Shown here in pieces: positions 33,521-46,078 of a stretch of 64,000 nucleotides of DNA (position 1 is its first letter; the number at the start of each line of letters is the position of its first letter). Below the pieces are notes generated by a model. That model saw only the letters and a program-made list of their open reading frames with translations, made no database searches and was not told the origin of the DNA. The stretch covers positions 91,139,262-91,203,261 of the forward strand of contig OZ021727.1 in assembly GCA_963978545.1 (NCBI GenBank). Reading direction: 5' to 3'. This DNA is from Linyphia triangularis (lineage: Eukaryota; Arthropoda; Arachnida; Araneae; Linyphiidae). Made by a program: the position numbers and the translations under genes.

Positions 33521-35012
33521 GATAATTTAGGAAATTTAATTTAATTTTTAAATGTTTGCATGGTTTTTATTGAAATCAAAACATTCCTAGATAAACCGTA
33601 TTAGATTTTATGACAGAGCATTTGCAGGAAATAATAACACATACTTCACCTACAACTTGTTTCAGCTAACATATGTCACAAAGCATTAAGAATCGCAATT
33701 CGAATATCGACATTCTATTTGCCTTTGAGCTGCAAACATTCCATTTCGAAGGAATATGCTTTGTTTGACAGTTGTTGCATGTTCTATCTGAATGCTTGTC
33801 AACAATATCTGTTGAGAATTGAAGTTAGATAGCATATGAGGTGGTGTTCCTTTTTGCTTTTGTTCCATACGAATAATTAAATTTTGCGAATGAATATGTT
33901 GTATAAACTAATTTAAAATTACAACACAATGTACAAAAAAAAAATCAGAAATGTTATTTCAATGAAAGCATTTTCACAAAACACTTTACTTGGTTAACGT
34001 TAATTGATGTCAATCAATAGCCTCATTATGGTGGAGTGTATTAAACACATATTTTCTTAAATGGATAATGAAGATAGCTATTGAGAAAAATCCAGTTTCA
34101 TTGTTGAAAGATGCTTGTTTTTTTTTGTGTGTGTACGCTTTTAATGCATTTTGGTATCCATTTCCTAATTTTTTTTGTTATGCTTTAAAATTATTTTTAA
34201 TGTTTTAAAACGATACATTAAATTTCAACCTACATCAAATTAACATGGATTAGTTGCCTTCTGCATATACGCAGTTGCGGTTTATTTGAGTAATTTTCGC
34301 TTCTCGTTTGTTAGCGTGTTTTTTCCTTTTTAGCGTGGCGTGGCATATGCATATGCCCTGCTGTACCCTGGGTACTTTGCGGTCTAGTTAACTTTTACTT
34401 GTGAATTATTAATTATCGGAAAGAATTTCTGTAAAATCAATCATTTTTAATTTTTTTGATATCAGATCATTTACGATTTCTATTAATGTAAATAAATACA
34501 TAATTTATTAATGTATTAATAAATATTTGCAAACTCATTCATCTTATGAAATATATATATAATTACTTGAATGGGATTTTACAATCATCATTATATTTGG
34601 CACGACAGCCCTGGGCCAGGGCCTTCCGTTGAAATGATTTTTAATACAGCCATTTTAATATATTTGCATGATTTCATATGTCTTTCCAATCGTTTGCTTT
34701 TTCAAATAATCTTTCTTTTATGAATTAAAATTTTTTAGTTTTATCTAATACCCATTTACCAGCAATGACTGCGGGAATGGAACTTCAATAGTAAACATTC
34801 GAAACTAAAATGTAAATAAAAAAATATAATTTAATTCTTTTATGTTAGAACTCCTACAATTACAATAATATCTACATGAACAGAGTGTCATTTAAATTAT
34901 TTTTAGGCATGAAATTAACTTCAGATAAAATATATCTCACTCATTTTTAATAATGATGCTCCAATTTAAAAAAAAAAAAAGAACTATTAAGTGTATCAGA
35001 TTAACCATCAAC
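33517..35012. other. intergenic, nothing recognised
   Basis: AT-rich, with no gene supported. A short palindrome GCATATGCATATGC lies near 34345. Confidence 0.5.
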
Positions 35013-35552
35013 GAACAATTCCCGCATTTTTTTAAAAACGAGTGAAATTAGTATATATTTAGGAAGAATTTCTTTCTGATACCAAATATTTAAACAAAAG
35101 TTCTTTAAAAAATTTAGTTATTTAAATATTAAGAAAAGAAAATGTCCCAAAACTGAGCCAAAACCAGACCGATCAAAACAGTCAACAAAATCCGTGACGT
35201 AAAGAGCCCCTATCGTTTCTATGATTATCGTGAGGTTTCTGCCAAATAGTTGGCGTTAAAAAAGTTGGAATTGATAGACCACTGCCATATTCCGTACAGG
35301 TTGGCGTGATTTGTGAGAAACTTGCAAATCTGGATTCCGCAGCAACATTTCAAACCAAGATGTTTGCGAAGCCGTGACGTCACATTCAATTCCAACGGAA
35401 TGAGTCATTTTCTCGCCAACTTCTAACAAGGTTATTTTGATCGCAATTAAAAAAAAAGAAAAAGCACATTGAGAAGAAATGTTTATGTTTATGGCCTTTT
35501 CGAAACATTTAGAATTGAAAAAAAAAAAAAAAAAAATGCGGGAATTGTCCGT
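35013..35552. mobile_element. MITE-D copy 2
   Basis: Inverted ends GAACAATTCCCGCAT and ATGCGGGAATTGTCC. The interior contains paired CCGTACAGG, GTGACGT and TTTATGGCCTTTTCGAAACA blocks. No coding function. Confidence 0.85.
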
Positions 35553-36273
35553 TCTGTAGTAGATAAGACGGCAAAAATATAGTTTTTGCATTTTTTATAG
35601 AAATTAAAAACAAAATTATTTTTCTTTCTTAATGCTTTGGCTAAATTAAGGTAATTTTTGATAACAATAAGCTAACAAAGGATTAATTAGTAAAAAATGA
35701 ACTAATCCCTTTTATATATATATAAAAAAAAATGCTTTGGAAAAATAAATAATAATATTTAAAATAAATAATATAAAAAATATAAAATAAATATTTAAAC
35801 CACATTTATTCTTGAGAAGTCATTTTCAGATTAATTAAAAAAATATATAGTGTATAATCGTTACTAAAAATTTTTCTTTAAAACTAACTTCTTACTTAGT
35901 TGAAAATAAATTTTTATGTTATTTGCTTTTGTTTCTGTTTTATTTTATTTATTTTGGGAGTTGCCTTACAAGTTTTTGCCCTTGGAAATGATTTAATTAC
36001 AGTCTTTTAGACACAAATTCTTCTTACAAATTAAGTGATTAATAACCTTCGAGTATGTAGTAGGACGAAAAGGATTATCTTTATTTTCAAAAAAAAAAAA
36101 AATTGTTTCCAAAAAAAAAAAATTCTCGGATTACATAAGCTTAAAAAAAATAACATTCGAAAAAACTATGAACCTTCTTTTAAGAAGGTAAAATAAGCGA
36201 ATAAAAAGTACTTGCTAGTTTCTTGAACTTGTGAAATTTTGGTATAACTAAAAAAAATGCACAAATATCAGCC
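35553..36273. other. intergenic, nothing recognised
   Basis: AT-rich DNA with several A runs. Confidence 0.5.
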
Positions 36274-36763
36274 AATGGACAGTTCCCGCATCTTTTAAAA
36301 ACGAGTGAAATTAGTACATAGTTTTGAAGAATTTCTTTCTGATTCCAAATATTTAAACAAAAGTTCTTTAAAAAAATTAGTTATTTAAATATTAAAAAAA
36401 TAAAATGCCCCAAAACCTAGCCAAAACCAGTTCGATCAAAACAGTCAACAAAATTCGTGACGTAAAGAGATCTCTGCGTTTCTATGGTTATCGTGAGGTT
36501 TCTGCCAAATAGTTATCGTTAAAAAAGTTGGCGTTGGTAGAAAATTGTAACATTCCGTACAGGCGTGATGTTTGAAATCTCTTTACGTCACGTTCACTGC
36601 TAACAAAATGAGTCGTTTCTCGCCAACCTCTAACAAGGTAATTTTGATCGCAAATTACAAAAAAGAAAAAGCGCATAGAGCAGAAATTTTTATGTTTATG
36701 GCCTTTTCGAAACTTTTAGAATTGAATAAAAAAAAAATTAAGAAATGCGGGAATTGTCCATTG
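36274..36763. mobile_element. MITE-D copy 3
   Basis: The termini CAATGGACAGTTCCCGCAT and ATGCGGGAATTGTCCATTG are inverted repeats of 19 bp with one mismatch. The interior is collinear with copy 2 but lacks a segment near the CCGTACAGG block. Confidence 0.88.
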
Positions 36764-36915
36764 TCAAATTTTGTTTTTTGGCCATCAAAATAATTGTTAA
36801 TTTCTAGTTTTGGCTCAAATTGTTGACTTCGTCCAAACATATAGAAGTTCGTAATGTTTCTATAAGTTAATAATTACATTAGAGTAAATAACAAAAACAA
36901 AACTAATTGAAAAAG

Positions 36916-37142
36916 GTTGGTTGGTTGGTTGGTTGGTTGGTTGGTTGGTTGGTTGGTTGGTTGGTTGGTTGGTTGGTTGTATTCAGATTACCTGGTGCCA
37001 TCAGCAACACGAGGGTTATAATGCGCCTAAACATTCCTCATTAGACAAGCCAACATACATTTACAAACACCCATGCCTAACACGGGACTCGGAACCCGCA
37101 ACCTCGCGGTCTAGAAGCCAGCACGCTAACCACTATACCGAT
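36916..37142 (-). mobile_element. tRNA-derived SINE, copy 4, with expanded tail
   Basis: Reverse-oriented copy. The tail has grown into about 15 GGTT units (plus strand, 36916-36979). The target-site duplication TAATTGAAAAAG (12 bp, perfect) lies at 36904-36915 and 37143-37154. It shares the extra C in the B box with copy 2. Confidence 0.93.
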
Positions 37143-37306
37143 TAATTGAAAAAGTTTAAGAACTTAGTTTTAAAAGGAAAGTCTTATACTAAACTTCAAC
37201 TTAACTAGACATCACTTAGACGATAGATCGTCACAGTGCTCATGGGTATTTAATCCATTTTGGCGGCGTGAAAGCATAATGTTCGCCAAACCACAACCCT
37301 ATAGAG

Positions 37307-38459
37307 CAGGGGTTCCCAACCATTTTGCACCTGCGTACCACTTGACTTTTTGAGAAATTTTGGCGTACCACCAGACCTAAATATTTTAATAAACGTATAA
37401 TATTTACTCCTATAAAAGTGTTCAAAGGCTTTTTAATTAAATTCCTGAGAAAACTTCAAATTTAATGGTTAGATATTTGTTTATTTATAACATGCTTATA
37501 ATAAAGGAGAAATAAAAAGATTAAGATGGTGCTAACATCGGTGCTTTTCTCAACTTGAAGTGCAAAATAAGTGTATTTTTTGAGTTTTAAAGCAAGTTGT
37601 TCTTCAATATTATTAGACATATCGGCAATTCGTCTCTTTACTGTGTTATTTGACAGTGGTATTTTTGAATTTCTTTGGCTGCCTTTTCTCCTAACACGGC
37701 TTGGACCATATCCACAGCGGCCGGCAGTAAAAGCGCCTCACCGATTGTGTGAGGCTTTCCATCTTTTGCAATTCTTAAACTAGCAAGGTATGACACCTTT
37801 ATCAAGTTAGTATCAGTATTGACAAACTTCGTCAAACATTGGGTTTCTTTCTTTTAAAAATTAGATTTTCTTTTAAAAAATTCAATGGGCTTACCAATCA
37901 AATCAGGGTGCTGAGTATTTTGGTGTCGCATCAGTAAAGAAGGCTTCATGCTTTGGTTCGAAAGTGTTTCAAGACATACAATACATTGAGGAATAGGAAT
38001 GTCACTGGTTTCAGTCCCAGGCTTCACTATAAAATTTTACTGTAAGTAGCTTTTATCTTATTTACGATTGGCCGGTGATTTAGGTTTTTTAGTACTATCC
38101 TTTGAAGTAGAAGAGGATGTCAGAAATCGTTTCATAGTTCAGTTTTCTTATACGAAATCACAATTAATTATTACAACACCCACAGCAAACCATTACAACA
38201 ACATGAAGAATGTAGGCGCAGGGGAAGTTAGTAATAGCGTGGGCCGTGGAGGAAGAGGGGTAAGACAGCTCTCGTCGCCCCGGCGCTTTCACTCTTCCAC
38301 TCCTGGAGAGACAAGCAGTTGAGTAATGTTTGCGTGCTCACTGCTCATGCGTACAGAAGCTATTTATAGCATGTTGCTCACATCACTCACGCGTACCACC
38401 TGAAACGTTCCCGCGTACCACCAGTGGTACGCGTACGTACCACCGGTTGGGAACCCCTG
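37307..38459 (-). mobile_element. hAT (Charlie-type) transposon, internally deleted
   Basis: The termini CAGGGGTTCCCAACC and GGTTGGGAACCCCTG are perfect inverted repeats. The 8-bp target-site duplication CTATAGAG (37299-37306, 38460-38467) is perfect. At 1,153 bp it is too short for an intact transposase and retains only the N-terminal coding part on the minus strand. Confidence 0.95.
37440..38135 (-). pseudogene. hAT transposase remnant (BED finger and linker only)
   Basis: The minus-strand frame from ATG at 38135 starts MKRFLTSSSTSKD and includes a BED-type zinc finger (PQCIVCLETLSNQSMKPS, then MRHQNTQHPDL). Later segments are VSYLASLRIAKDGKPHTIGE and, after a frame change near 37650, NNTVKRRIADMSNNIEEQL and FALQVEKSTDVS. 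These blocks are characteristic of transposases related to ZBED5/FAM200 host genes. At least one frameshift and stops interrupt it. The RNase-H-like catalytic core and the C-terminal dimerisation domain are absent, so it cannot act by itself. Confidence 0.85.
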
Positions 38460-38636
38460 CTATAGAGAACAAAAGGCTATAAGGTTTGGCGAGAATTATG
38501 TCTTCACTCCGCCAAAATGGATTGAATACCTATGAGCACTGTTACGATCTATCGTCTAAGTGATGTCTAGTTAAGTTGAAGTTTAGTATAGAAAGGTTCA
38601 TTTCTTATACTCTCTATGCTGCAATCTAGCCCAGCG

Positions 38637-38945
38637 CATTTAGAAACTACTTTGTATAAAACCTTGAAATTTGGTGAGTAGATACGAAAATGATCACTTA
38701 ATGGTCACAAATTAAAAACTTGAAAATGGCGTCCAATATATTTTATTTTATATTTGAAATCTTTAAGTCAGTGTCTATGCAGTGGTTTCACCTGGTTTTG
38801 TCTTTTGCTATTTGAATTTTCATTTATAGTAATAGCTACACATTAAATGAAAACAATTTTAGCCATTTTATTGAGTGATCATTTTCATACTTACTCACTA
38901 AATTTCAAGGTTTTATAAAAATTAGTTTATAAATGTACTGGGATA
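38637..38945. mobile_element. MITE-E copy 2
   Basis: Termini CCCAGCGCATTTAGAAACTAC and GTACTGGG, TA-flanked. Its interior is in the opposite orientation to copy 1. Confidence 0.8.
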
Positions 38946-39438
38946 GAAGATGTTAGCATAGAGAGTATTGGAAATTATCCTTACTGGGACTTTTCTTAGA
39001 TAAAAATATTTTGAAGGACATAAAAAAAATTATTTTATAATCATTGTGTTGTATGGTTCTCGTTAGCCATTGTAATGGCAAAGATTCTTCACCATGAACG
39101 AAATTCTCGATTTCAGAATTTCCATTCTCATGCACACACCTTTGTTATGACTCAATTGACCCACAGTTAAATACATCTTGTAAGTTTCATTTACTGAATT
39201 CAGTACTTTTTGACTGACTGTCAGTAAATAAGTAGATGTTTATACTTTTACAATGAACGTGTTATACTACCGGTAAACCATAAATAACCAGATCGATTTA
39301 TTAGACGATTAGCATGCGTTCTCCAACTTATAGATGAGAAAGTAAAAACCTGTCAAATTAATAAAAAAAAAAACATTAAACAGGGTCAACGTAAAAGCGT
39401 TAAATTGGAACACTAAATTGATTCTAAACCATCGATAT
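38946..39438. other. intergenic, nothing recognised
   Basis: A 60-codon minus-strand frame at 38953-39135 has no motif. Not called. Confidence 0.45.
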
Positions 39439-40100
39439 TAGTCTGAGAGGCGACAGCAATTTTTGGACCCCATCGAACATCATTCTGAATTTTTTATAGA
39501 AATTGGAGAAAAGTGAGTAGATTACGAATCCACTGGTCTGCCGTGGCAAAAATGGCCGAAACTGATCAAAAATCGACTTGGAAGGAGTTGAACTAAAATC
39601 CGATTGCCAAATATGTCATAACTTGATAAAAAGAGAACAAACTTTTTCGTCTGGCAACCCACTGCATTTTGATTTTCAATGAGAAAAAGCGCAAACGATT
39701 TCTGATCTCTGGCTCGGAAAACTTGGTATATTTTAAAAGTAAGCCAAATTGGCGACATTAGTTACGTCATCAGTGACGTAATTTTTATTGCCAACTTGGC
39801 TCCTTTTTAATAGAAGCAAGTAGACCATCGCCAGATACCTGAATCTTCTGCAACCTTCTTAATTGAAAATTAACGAGTGAGGATTACCAAATAAAAAAAA
39901 ATGCTCATTATTTGGCAAGTAATGGTGCATTTGGTAATTGGATTTAGTTCAACTCATTAAAAGTTGATTTTTGACCAGTTTCGGCCATTTTTGATAGGCA
40001 GACCAGTGGATTCGTAATCTACTCACTTTTCTCTAATTTCTATAAAAAATTCAGAATGACGTTCGATGGGGTACAAAAATTGCAGTCGCCTCTCAGTCTA
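39439..40100. mobile_element. MITE-A copy 4
   Basis: Full palindromic copy (TAGTCTGAGAGGCGAC ... GTCGCCTCTCAGTCTA), with TACGTCATCAGTGACGTAA at the centre. It directly abuts MITE-C copy 1. Confidence 0.9.
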
Positions 40101-40834
40101 TATAGATAAACAACTGGATGGACTGTTTAACCAAGGCCGAACTGGATTGAACCAGGCCCTGACAACTAATAGTAAAGAGTGGAAACAGCAGCAGTGGACT
40201 AGTGGCGCTGCATTCCAACCAAAACAGTAGCATGTGCTTTCTTTGCTTGGTCTAATACGAAAACCAATACGTTACTAAGAGGACAAAATTACTTTATTTT
40301 TAAAATGCAAAAAGAACACGGCGAATATTGCCAAACGATAATATTAACGAATGAAATAAATTTATACACAGTTCACTCACGACAATTTATTATTCATATT
40401 CCATGCAAATATGATGTCAGAAGCCACACTACACTATCATTTATTTTTAAAAAATTTGCTTTTTGTTGATTATTACGCATCAAATATGAGACTTAGATTC
40501 TATTTTTAGAATTAAGTTGTTTATTTAAAATAAGGCCTATTTTTGAATTTTATTTTCATTACTCTTTATGGAAACAGAGTTTGGAATTCTTTGTCGTATT
40601 TTTAAAAAATATTAGAAATTATAAAAATTAAATTAAAAAGTCGTTGTTGGCAATTCTCGTGATTTCAGAGTTTGCAGCCATGGATATTTTTATTTCAACT
40701 GGCGTTCTAAAAAAATTTAATCGCAGTTTTTGATTTAATTTTTTTTAATTTCTAATATTTTTGGCAAATAGAATTGATGTCATCCTCACAGATTTACATT
40801 TATTAATTAATTTCATTATCATTGAAAACCAAAC

Positions 40835-40966
40835 ATGGTGAATTGTTGCGTACCACACTGTACTTCATATTCTGGAAAGAGAGTCGATGTTAAATTTCAC
40901 GAATTCCCCTTGGATCCGGATCTACGACAACGAATCTGCCTGTCAAATTTCAGCACGATTGGATGA
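40835..40966 (+). pseudogene. THAP-type zinc-finger fragment, 43 codons
   Basis: The frame begins [16 protein letters not shown] and continues [16 protein letters not shown]. This matches the start of a THAP (C2CH) DNA-binding domain: Cys-x(4)-Cys spacing and the F-H-x-F-P block. After about 36 residues it runs into a repeat and stops at 40964-40966, so the later Cys and His ligands and the AVPTIF-type end are missing. THAP domains occur in P-element and some Harbinger-related transposases and in host regulators. Here it lies inside the TTA-flanked element, so a transposase exon remnant is likely. Confidence 0.7.
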
Positions 40967-41300
40967 CTGCAAGTTGGTTTTTTAGTATACTGAAGATAGA
41001 AGCGTGTGTAAAAGCGACCTTTTAGTGACAGTGACACTTCCCGAAACATGATATAATGCATCTTTAACGACGACGAATCTACCTGTTAAATTTCAGGGCA
41101 ATTGGATGACGGCAAGATGTTTTTTTTTAGTATCTGAAGATACAAGCGTAAGTAAAAGCGACCTTTTAGTGACAGTGACATTTGATAGAATGCCCCCAAA
41201 ATTTGATAGAATGCATTGTCATTGACATCAAATCTATCTGCCAAATTTCAGCCCGATTGATTTACGACAAGTGTGTTAATATCACTATATTGCAGTTTCA
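40930..41300. repeat. ~135-bp tandem repeat, three units
   Basis: Units contain CAAATTTCAG..CGATTGGATGAC, GTAAAAGCGACCTTTTAGTG and ATAGAATGCAT. Related to 14440-14600. They lie inside the TTA-flanked element. Confidence 0.75.
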
Positions 41301-41744
41301 AATCTGGTTGGATTACAGCGCCCCCTTGTTTCGCGGGAGAAAATGGAACTAACAACTTGTTTCCTTCGCACCCATAGACTTTTGAAAATTTTTACGGCCT
41401 GGAGAGTGCCTTAGCGCTCGTTACAATCCAGTTCGGCCTTGGTTTAACGCAGGGAAAATGAAGCCATTACCAGATGCCGTTGGGTGGACAAAAAAATACG
41501 GATTGGCGAGGATTGAAAAAAAAAATCTTGAGTTGTACACAGCAAAAATTTTAATAGTAGACCTTAATTAGTAATAATGTGCACAAAAAAAAAATATCAA
41601 CTCTATCACTTTACAAGGCTTCTCGCATTCCCACACAACTATAAAACTGAACTATGATTGGTTAATCGTCCACCCATCACCATCAACCACCTGCTAGTTT
41701 TTTTTTTCTTACATTGACATCGAATTATCCAGTTGTTTTTCTAT

Positions 41745-43021
41745 ATCGATGTTTTGAACAAACAGGCAGTAATATTTAGTCTTTACATATGTTTATAAGC
41801 AATTGTAATGCAAAATTTAAATTACTGGTTTTTATTTTATTGGAAGAAATGAAATAAAATTCCACGAAATCTTTTTATGTATGTATTATAACATGCAGTT
41901 ACATGTTTATTGCTATAAGAAAATTGTAGCTATTGTGAAATAAGAATTTTTAAAATTAAAATTTGTTCAGTTTTTAATTTTTTAAGCATTTAGCAAATTT
42001 TTACTGGAATTTCAATGCAGCTGTAAAGAAACCCGAACTGGCAATTGAAATTGACGGAAATCTTTCCATCCGATTTTGCCAGCAGTTCTTAAGATATACA
42101 TATACAATTGAGATGATTTTCTTTAATTTTTAGGTTATAATTTCAAACTTTTTGGCTGTATATAAGAATTAAAAATGATGCAATTTTATACATAAACTTT
42201 TTTTTCCGTTAATTTTTTAATCAGCTAATTGCAATTAAAGTAACTAATTAGAAGATTATTAGAACAGACATAAATAAACTTTTAATTAACTTAGAGGTAT
42301 GACTTTTATTGCAAATAAAATATATTATATTGACTCATGTTTCTATGGAGAATTTTGAATTTGGCTTCAATATTTATTTAATTATAAGTTTTTAAATAAA
42401 AAGTTTAAAAAAATACGTAGTTTTTAACAAAAAATTAAAATGTGTATAAAAAATTTGTTTATCACAATATATATTCGATTCTCCATTGGAAACACATTCA
42501 CAAATATTGTCTACAAAGCAAAATTAGAATTTTGTAAATCGGACCATTTATTACGAAGTTATGACCGTTGGCGTAAAGTCATATAACACCAAAATGTCAT
42601 TCTTCAGAAAACGCGTTTAAAGTTTACTGCACTAATGAATGAACGTGATACAAAACAGGTTCACAAAACCCACTGTAATTTAAAAAGTAATTTGAGTCTA
42701 AGAAAGAAAATGGTATCATTTTAATGGTAATAAATTCTGGTATATTGAAAAAAAAAAAAAAAAACTTAGACTCGAATCAAATTTTGCAATTCGTAATGTA
42801 TATGTATACTTTAACTGCATGCATGGTTTTGGTGAAATCCTTGATGCTCCGTCTCATGGACGCTATTAACTTTGTACCAAATTAAAACTACGGAGAACGA
42901 TTCGTTCAGGATGGAATGAAATCTATGGGAAAACTTTCCTTATAATTTATTCTATCAATTAATGCATCTTTTTAAACGCAAAAAAATAATACTCAAATTA
43001 TTTAACATATTAAAACCATCA
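41745..43021. other. intergenic, nothing recognised
   Basis: AT-rich, with no gene or repeat recognised apart from a poly-A tract near 42750. Confidence 0.5.
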
Positions 43022-43344
43022 ATAAAGATAAACAACTGGATAAACTGCTCCATTGTCACTGCAAAGAGAAAAATGCGCCGGGGATTGCGAAGCTGGTGGG
43101 ATGATTAACCAATCACAGTTCACTTTTATAGTTGGATGGGAATGCGAAAAACCTTGTAAAATGCTAGAGTATATATTTTGTTGCACATTATTACTAATTA
43201 AGGTCTACTATTGACATTTCTGCTGTGTACAACCCAAAATTTTATTTTCAATCCTCGGCAACCCGTATTTTTTATCCCACCAACTGCATCTGGCAACGGC
43301 TTCATTTTCCCAGCGTTAAGCAGTCTATCCAGTTGTTTATTTAT
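43022..43344. mobile_element. MITE-C copy 2 (uninterrupted)
   Basis: Inverted ends AAACAACTGGATAAACTGC and GCAGTCTATCCAGTTGTTT. It is the uninterrupted sister of 40103-41744. Confidence 0.85.
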
Positions 43345-43746
43345 ATCGATGATTAAAACTGATGGTAATAATTCCAACTTAATACAGAATCTCATATAAC
43401 CAATCAACATAAAAATTTAAAAATACTATAAAGTTATAATTAATTTCAGATGCAATATTTTTTATACCTTCATTTTTATTACTTCTTTTACTAATAATCT
43501 ACTTTGTTATCCTATCACCAAAATTTTTTCATCTAATCATGCTATAAATTCATAAACTCAGGAAGAAATAAGGTATAATACAATAACTGATTTGGGGATT
43601 TCTGTGTGTTTTTGTTGTCACATTCTCACAGTTGTGTTTTTGATTATAATACAGGGTTACTACAAAATAATCATCTTTGGTTTTGATACATTACTATGTC
43701 CGATCCCGATGATTCTTTTGTAATAACCCTGTACAATTAGATTATT
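43345..43746. other. intergenic, nothing recognised
   Basis: No gene or repeat recognised. Confidence 0.5.
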
Positions 43747-43749
43747 TTA

Positions 43750-44541
43750 GGGGGTCCGGTACCGAAAATAAAAAAAAACTTTATTTATGTACATTTTTAT
43801 GTCACAAATTTATTTTATGTATGAGATACTATTTATTTTATGTATGAGATACTATTTATTTTATGTATGAGATACTATTTATTTTATGTATGAGATACTA
43901 TTTATATATCTTTGAGAAAATGTTTTTTTTAATATTTTGTTTAATTATTTAAAAAAAAAATTAAAAACCAAGAAAAATCCATAATAATTGATGTTTGCGT
44001 ATTTTGATATAAGTCAAGAAAAAATATTTTTTTTTTTAAAGTGAAAGCTTTCTGTAATACATAATTATATAAAAAAAATTTTGTCATCACAGAATTTTGA
44101 TAGGTGAATTAAAAAAAAATTTAAAAAATTCTCAAAGTTAAAATATTTAAATTTTTTCTTTTTTTTTATGTTATCTTTTACGCTAAATGTTATATTTTAA
44201 AACAGAATTAAAAAAATAAAATTCTGTGAAAACAAAATATTTAAAACTATATAAATTAAATGCTCCAAAAATATGAAAAGCCAATTGTTAATGGTTCTGG
44301 AGATATATTGATTTGAATATGCAACATCTGTGAAAAACACCAGTGCTCGAAAAACGCACTTCAAGCAGACGCTTCAAGGTGTTACGCCCATTAGTGATGT
44401 TTAAATCACGGATAATTTTGTAGCGTTCTAATCACCGGAGGAATAAGATAAAAACATCATTCTCTTCAGGAATGTATGAACTATTTTTTAAAATCAGAAA
44501 AAAAATTGGGATTTTTGAAGAAATTTCGGTACTGGACACCC
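43750..44541. mobile_element. GGGGGTCC-ended element with TTA flanks
   Basis: Left end GGGGGTCCGGTACCGAAA, right end TTTCGGTACTGGACACCC, flanked by TTA (43747-43749, 44542-44544). A 23-bp tandem repeat (TTTATTTTATGTATGAGATAC, four units, 43809-43903) lies near the left end. No coding region. TTA plus G-rich ends suggests PIF/Harbinger. Confidence 0.7.
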
Positions 44542-44544
44542 TTA

Positions 44545-45420
44545 AGTTGAACAGCTCAATTTTAGTTACTATTCCATGAAAGGTTAAATGTAAACAGGTA
44601 ACCTATAGAAAAGTTAAATTTTAAACAACAAAATGCTATGTGATATGAGTTTGTATTAAGTATAAACAATATTTTTAAAAATATATAATTTTCATCCGAT
44701 TTTTAGAAAACCTCAAATAAAAAAATATCATGACTGTGTAAACGAAAGTTATGTAATTTATGAAAGATAAATATGTTTTCAGCTAAAGAATCGTATTAGT
44801 TTCTTGATATGTTGATTGTATTCTAGTCGTTCAACATCAGAGTGTCAGGTGAAAAAATTCTCACATATCCGGTGGGAAAAAAGATAGCGATGAGAAATAT
44901 GCATACATATTTTTTTAAAGAAAATATAACTTGTGTATAAGAGAGCAGAGAAAAGATAATATAAGTAAAAAAAGTAGTTGGTCATATATTGTTAATAAAA
45001 TTTCTTGGGCTCAAAGTCAAAAATCATCCCTTTACATTTTTATACTTACATTTTATGCATAACACTGTAGTGGGCAAACATCTACAAAGTGTAAAAACAT
45101 TTAAGCATATATTTAATTGGTAGGATTATTAATAAAGAGAGCATTATAATCTTTATTATAATTTTAAAAATTACATGTATTTATTCAAGCATTGTTTAAT
45201 AGAGTTTTAAATGAACATTTAGTAACAAAACGTCTGCAAATTAAGTAATAATTTAATAGATTTGGATATTTAAATAATAATATTCAAAAATAAAATACCA
45301 CATTCAAATTTTGCCAAAGTTTTCAATACAAAATATTTATAAAAGTAGAAAGTTGACCTACAATTTCCATAATGGAAAAGTATATTAGACAAATAAAATA
45401 TAGTAATTATTAAAAAATAT
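44545..45420. other. intergenic, nothing recognised
   Basis: AT-rich, with no coding or repeat signal. Confidence 0.5.

Positions 45421-46078
<658 letters not shown>

Larger units (their letters stand above)
37187..38588. mobile_element. MITE-B copy 2, split by an hAT element
   Basis: Same ends and TA flanks as the copy at 21878. Its two halves (37187-37306 and 38468-38588) are separated by the hAT element and one target duplication. Confidence 0.9.
40130..41443 (+). mobile_element. TTA-flanked DNA element (PIF/Harbinger-like) carrying a THAP fragment
   Basis: Perfect inverted termini ACCAAGGCCGAACTGGATTG and its complement ending GGCCTTGGT, flanked by TTA at 40127-40129 and 41444-41446. 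The empty site in MITE-C copy 2 reads GCTTAAC, consistent with a single TTA. A 3-bp TTA target and a THAP-coding segment would suit a PIF/Harbinger-type element. TTAA or TTTAA readings of the flanks are also possible. No catalytic domain was found. Confidence 0.7.
40103..41744. mobile_element. MITE-C copy 1, split by a TTA-flanked element
   Basis: Ends TAGATAAACAACTGGATGG and ATCCAGTTGTTTTTCTA. The halves match the uninterrupted copy at 43022-43344 (opposite orientation): AATGAAGCC.TT.CCAGATGC, TACGG.TTG.CGAGGATTGA, TAGTAGACCTTAATTAGTAA. Confidence 0.85.

Noticed and set aside
36572..36793. 73-codon frame in MITE-D
   Set aside because: Not conserved in the other MITE-D copies.
43198..43410. 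70-codon minus frame with LNAGKMKPLPDAVGG
   Set aside because: It lies in MITE-C; the other copy has different frames and there is no family match.
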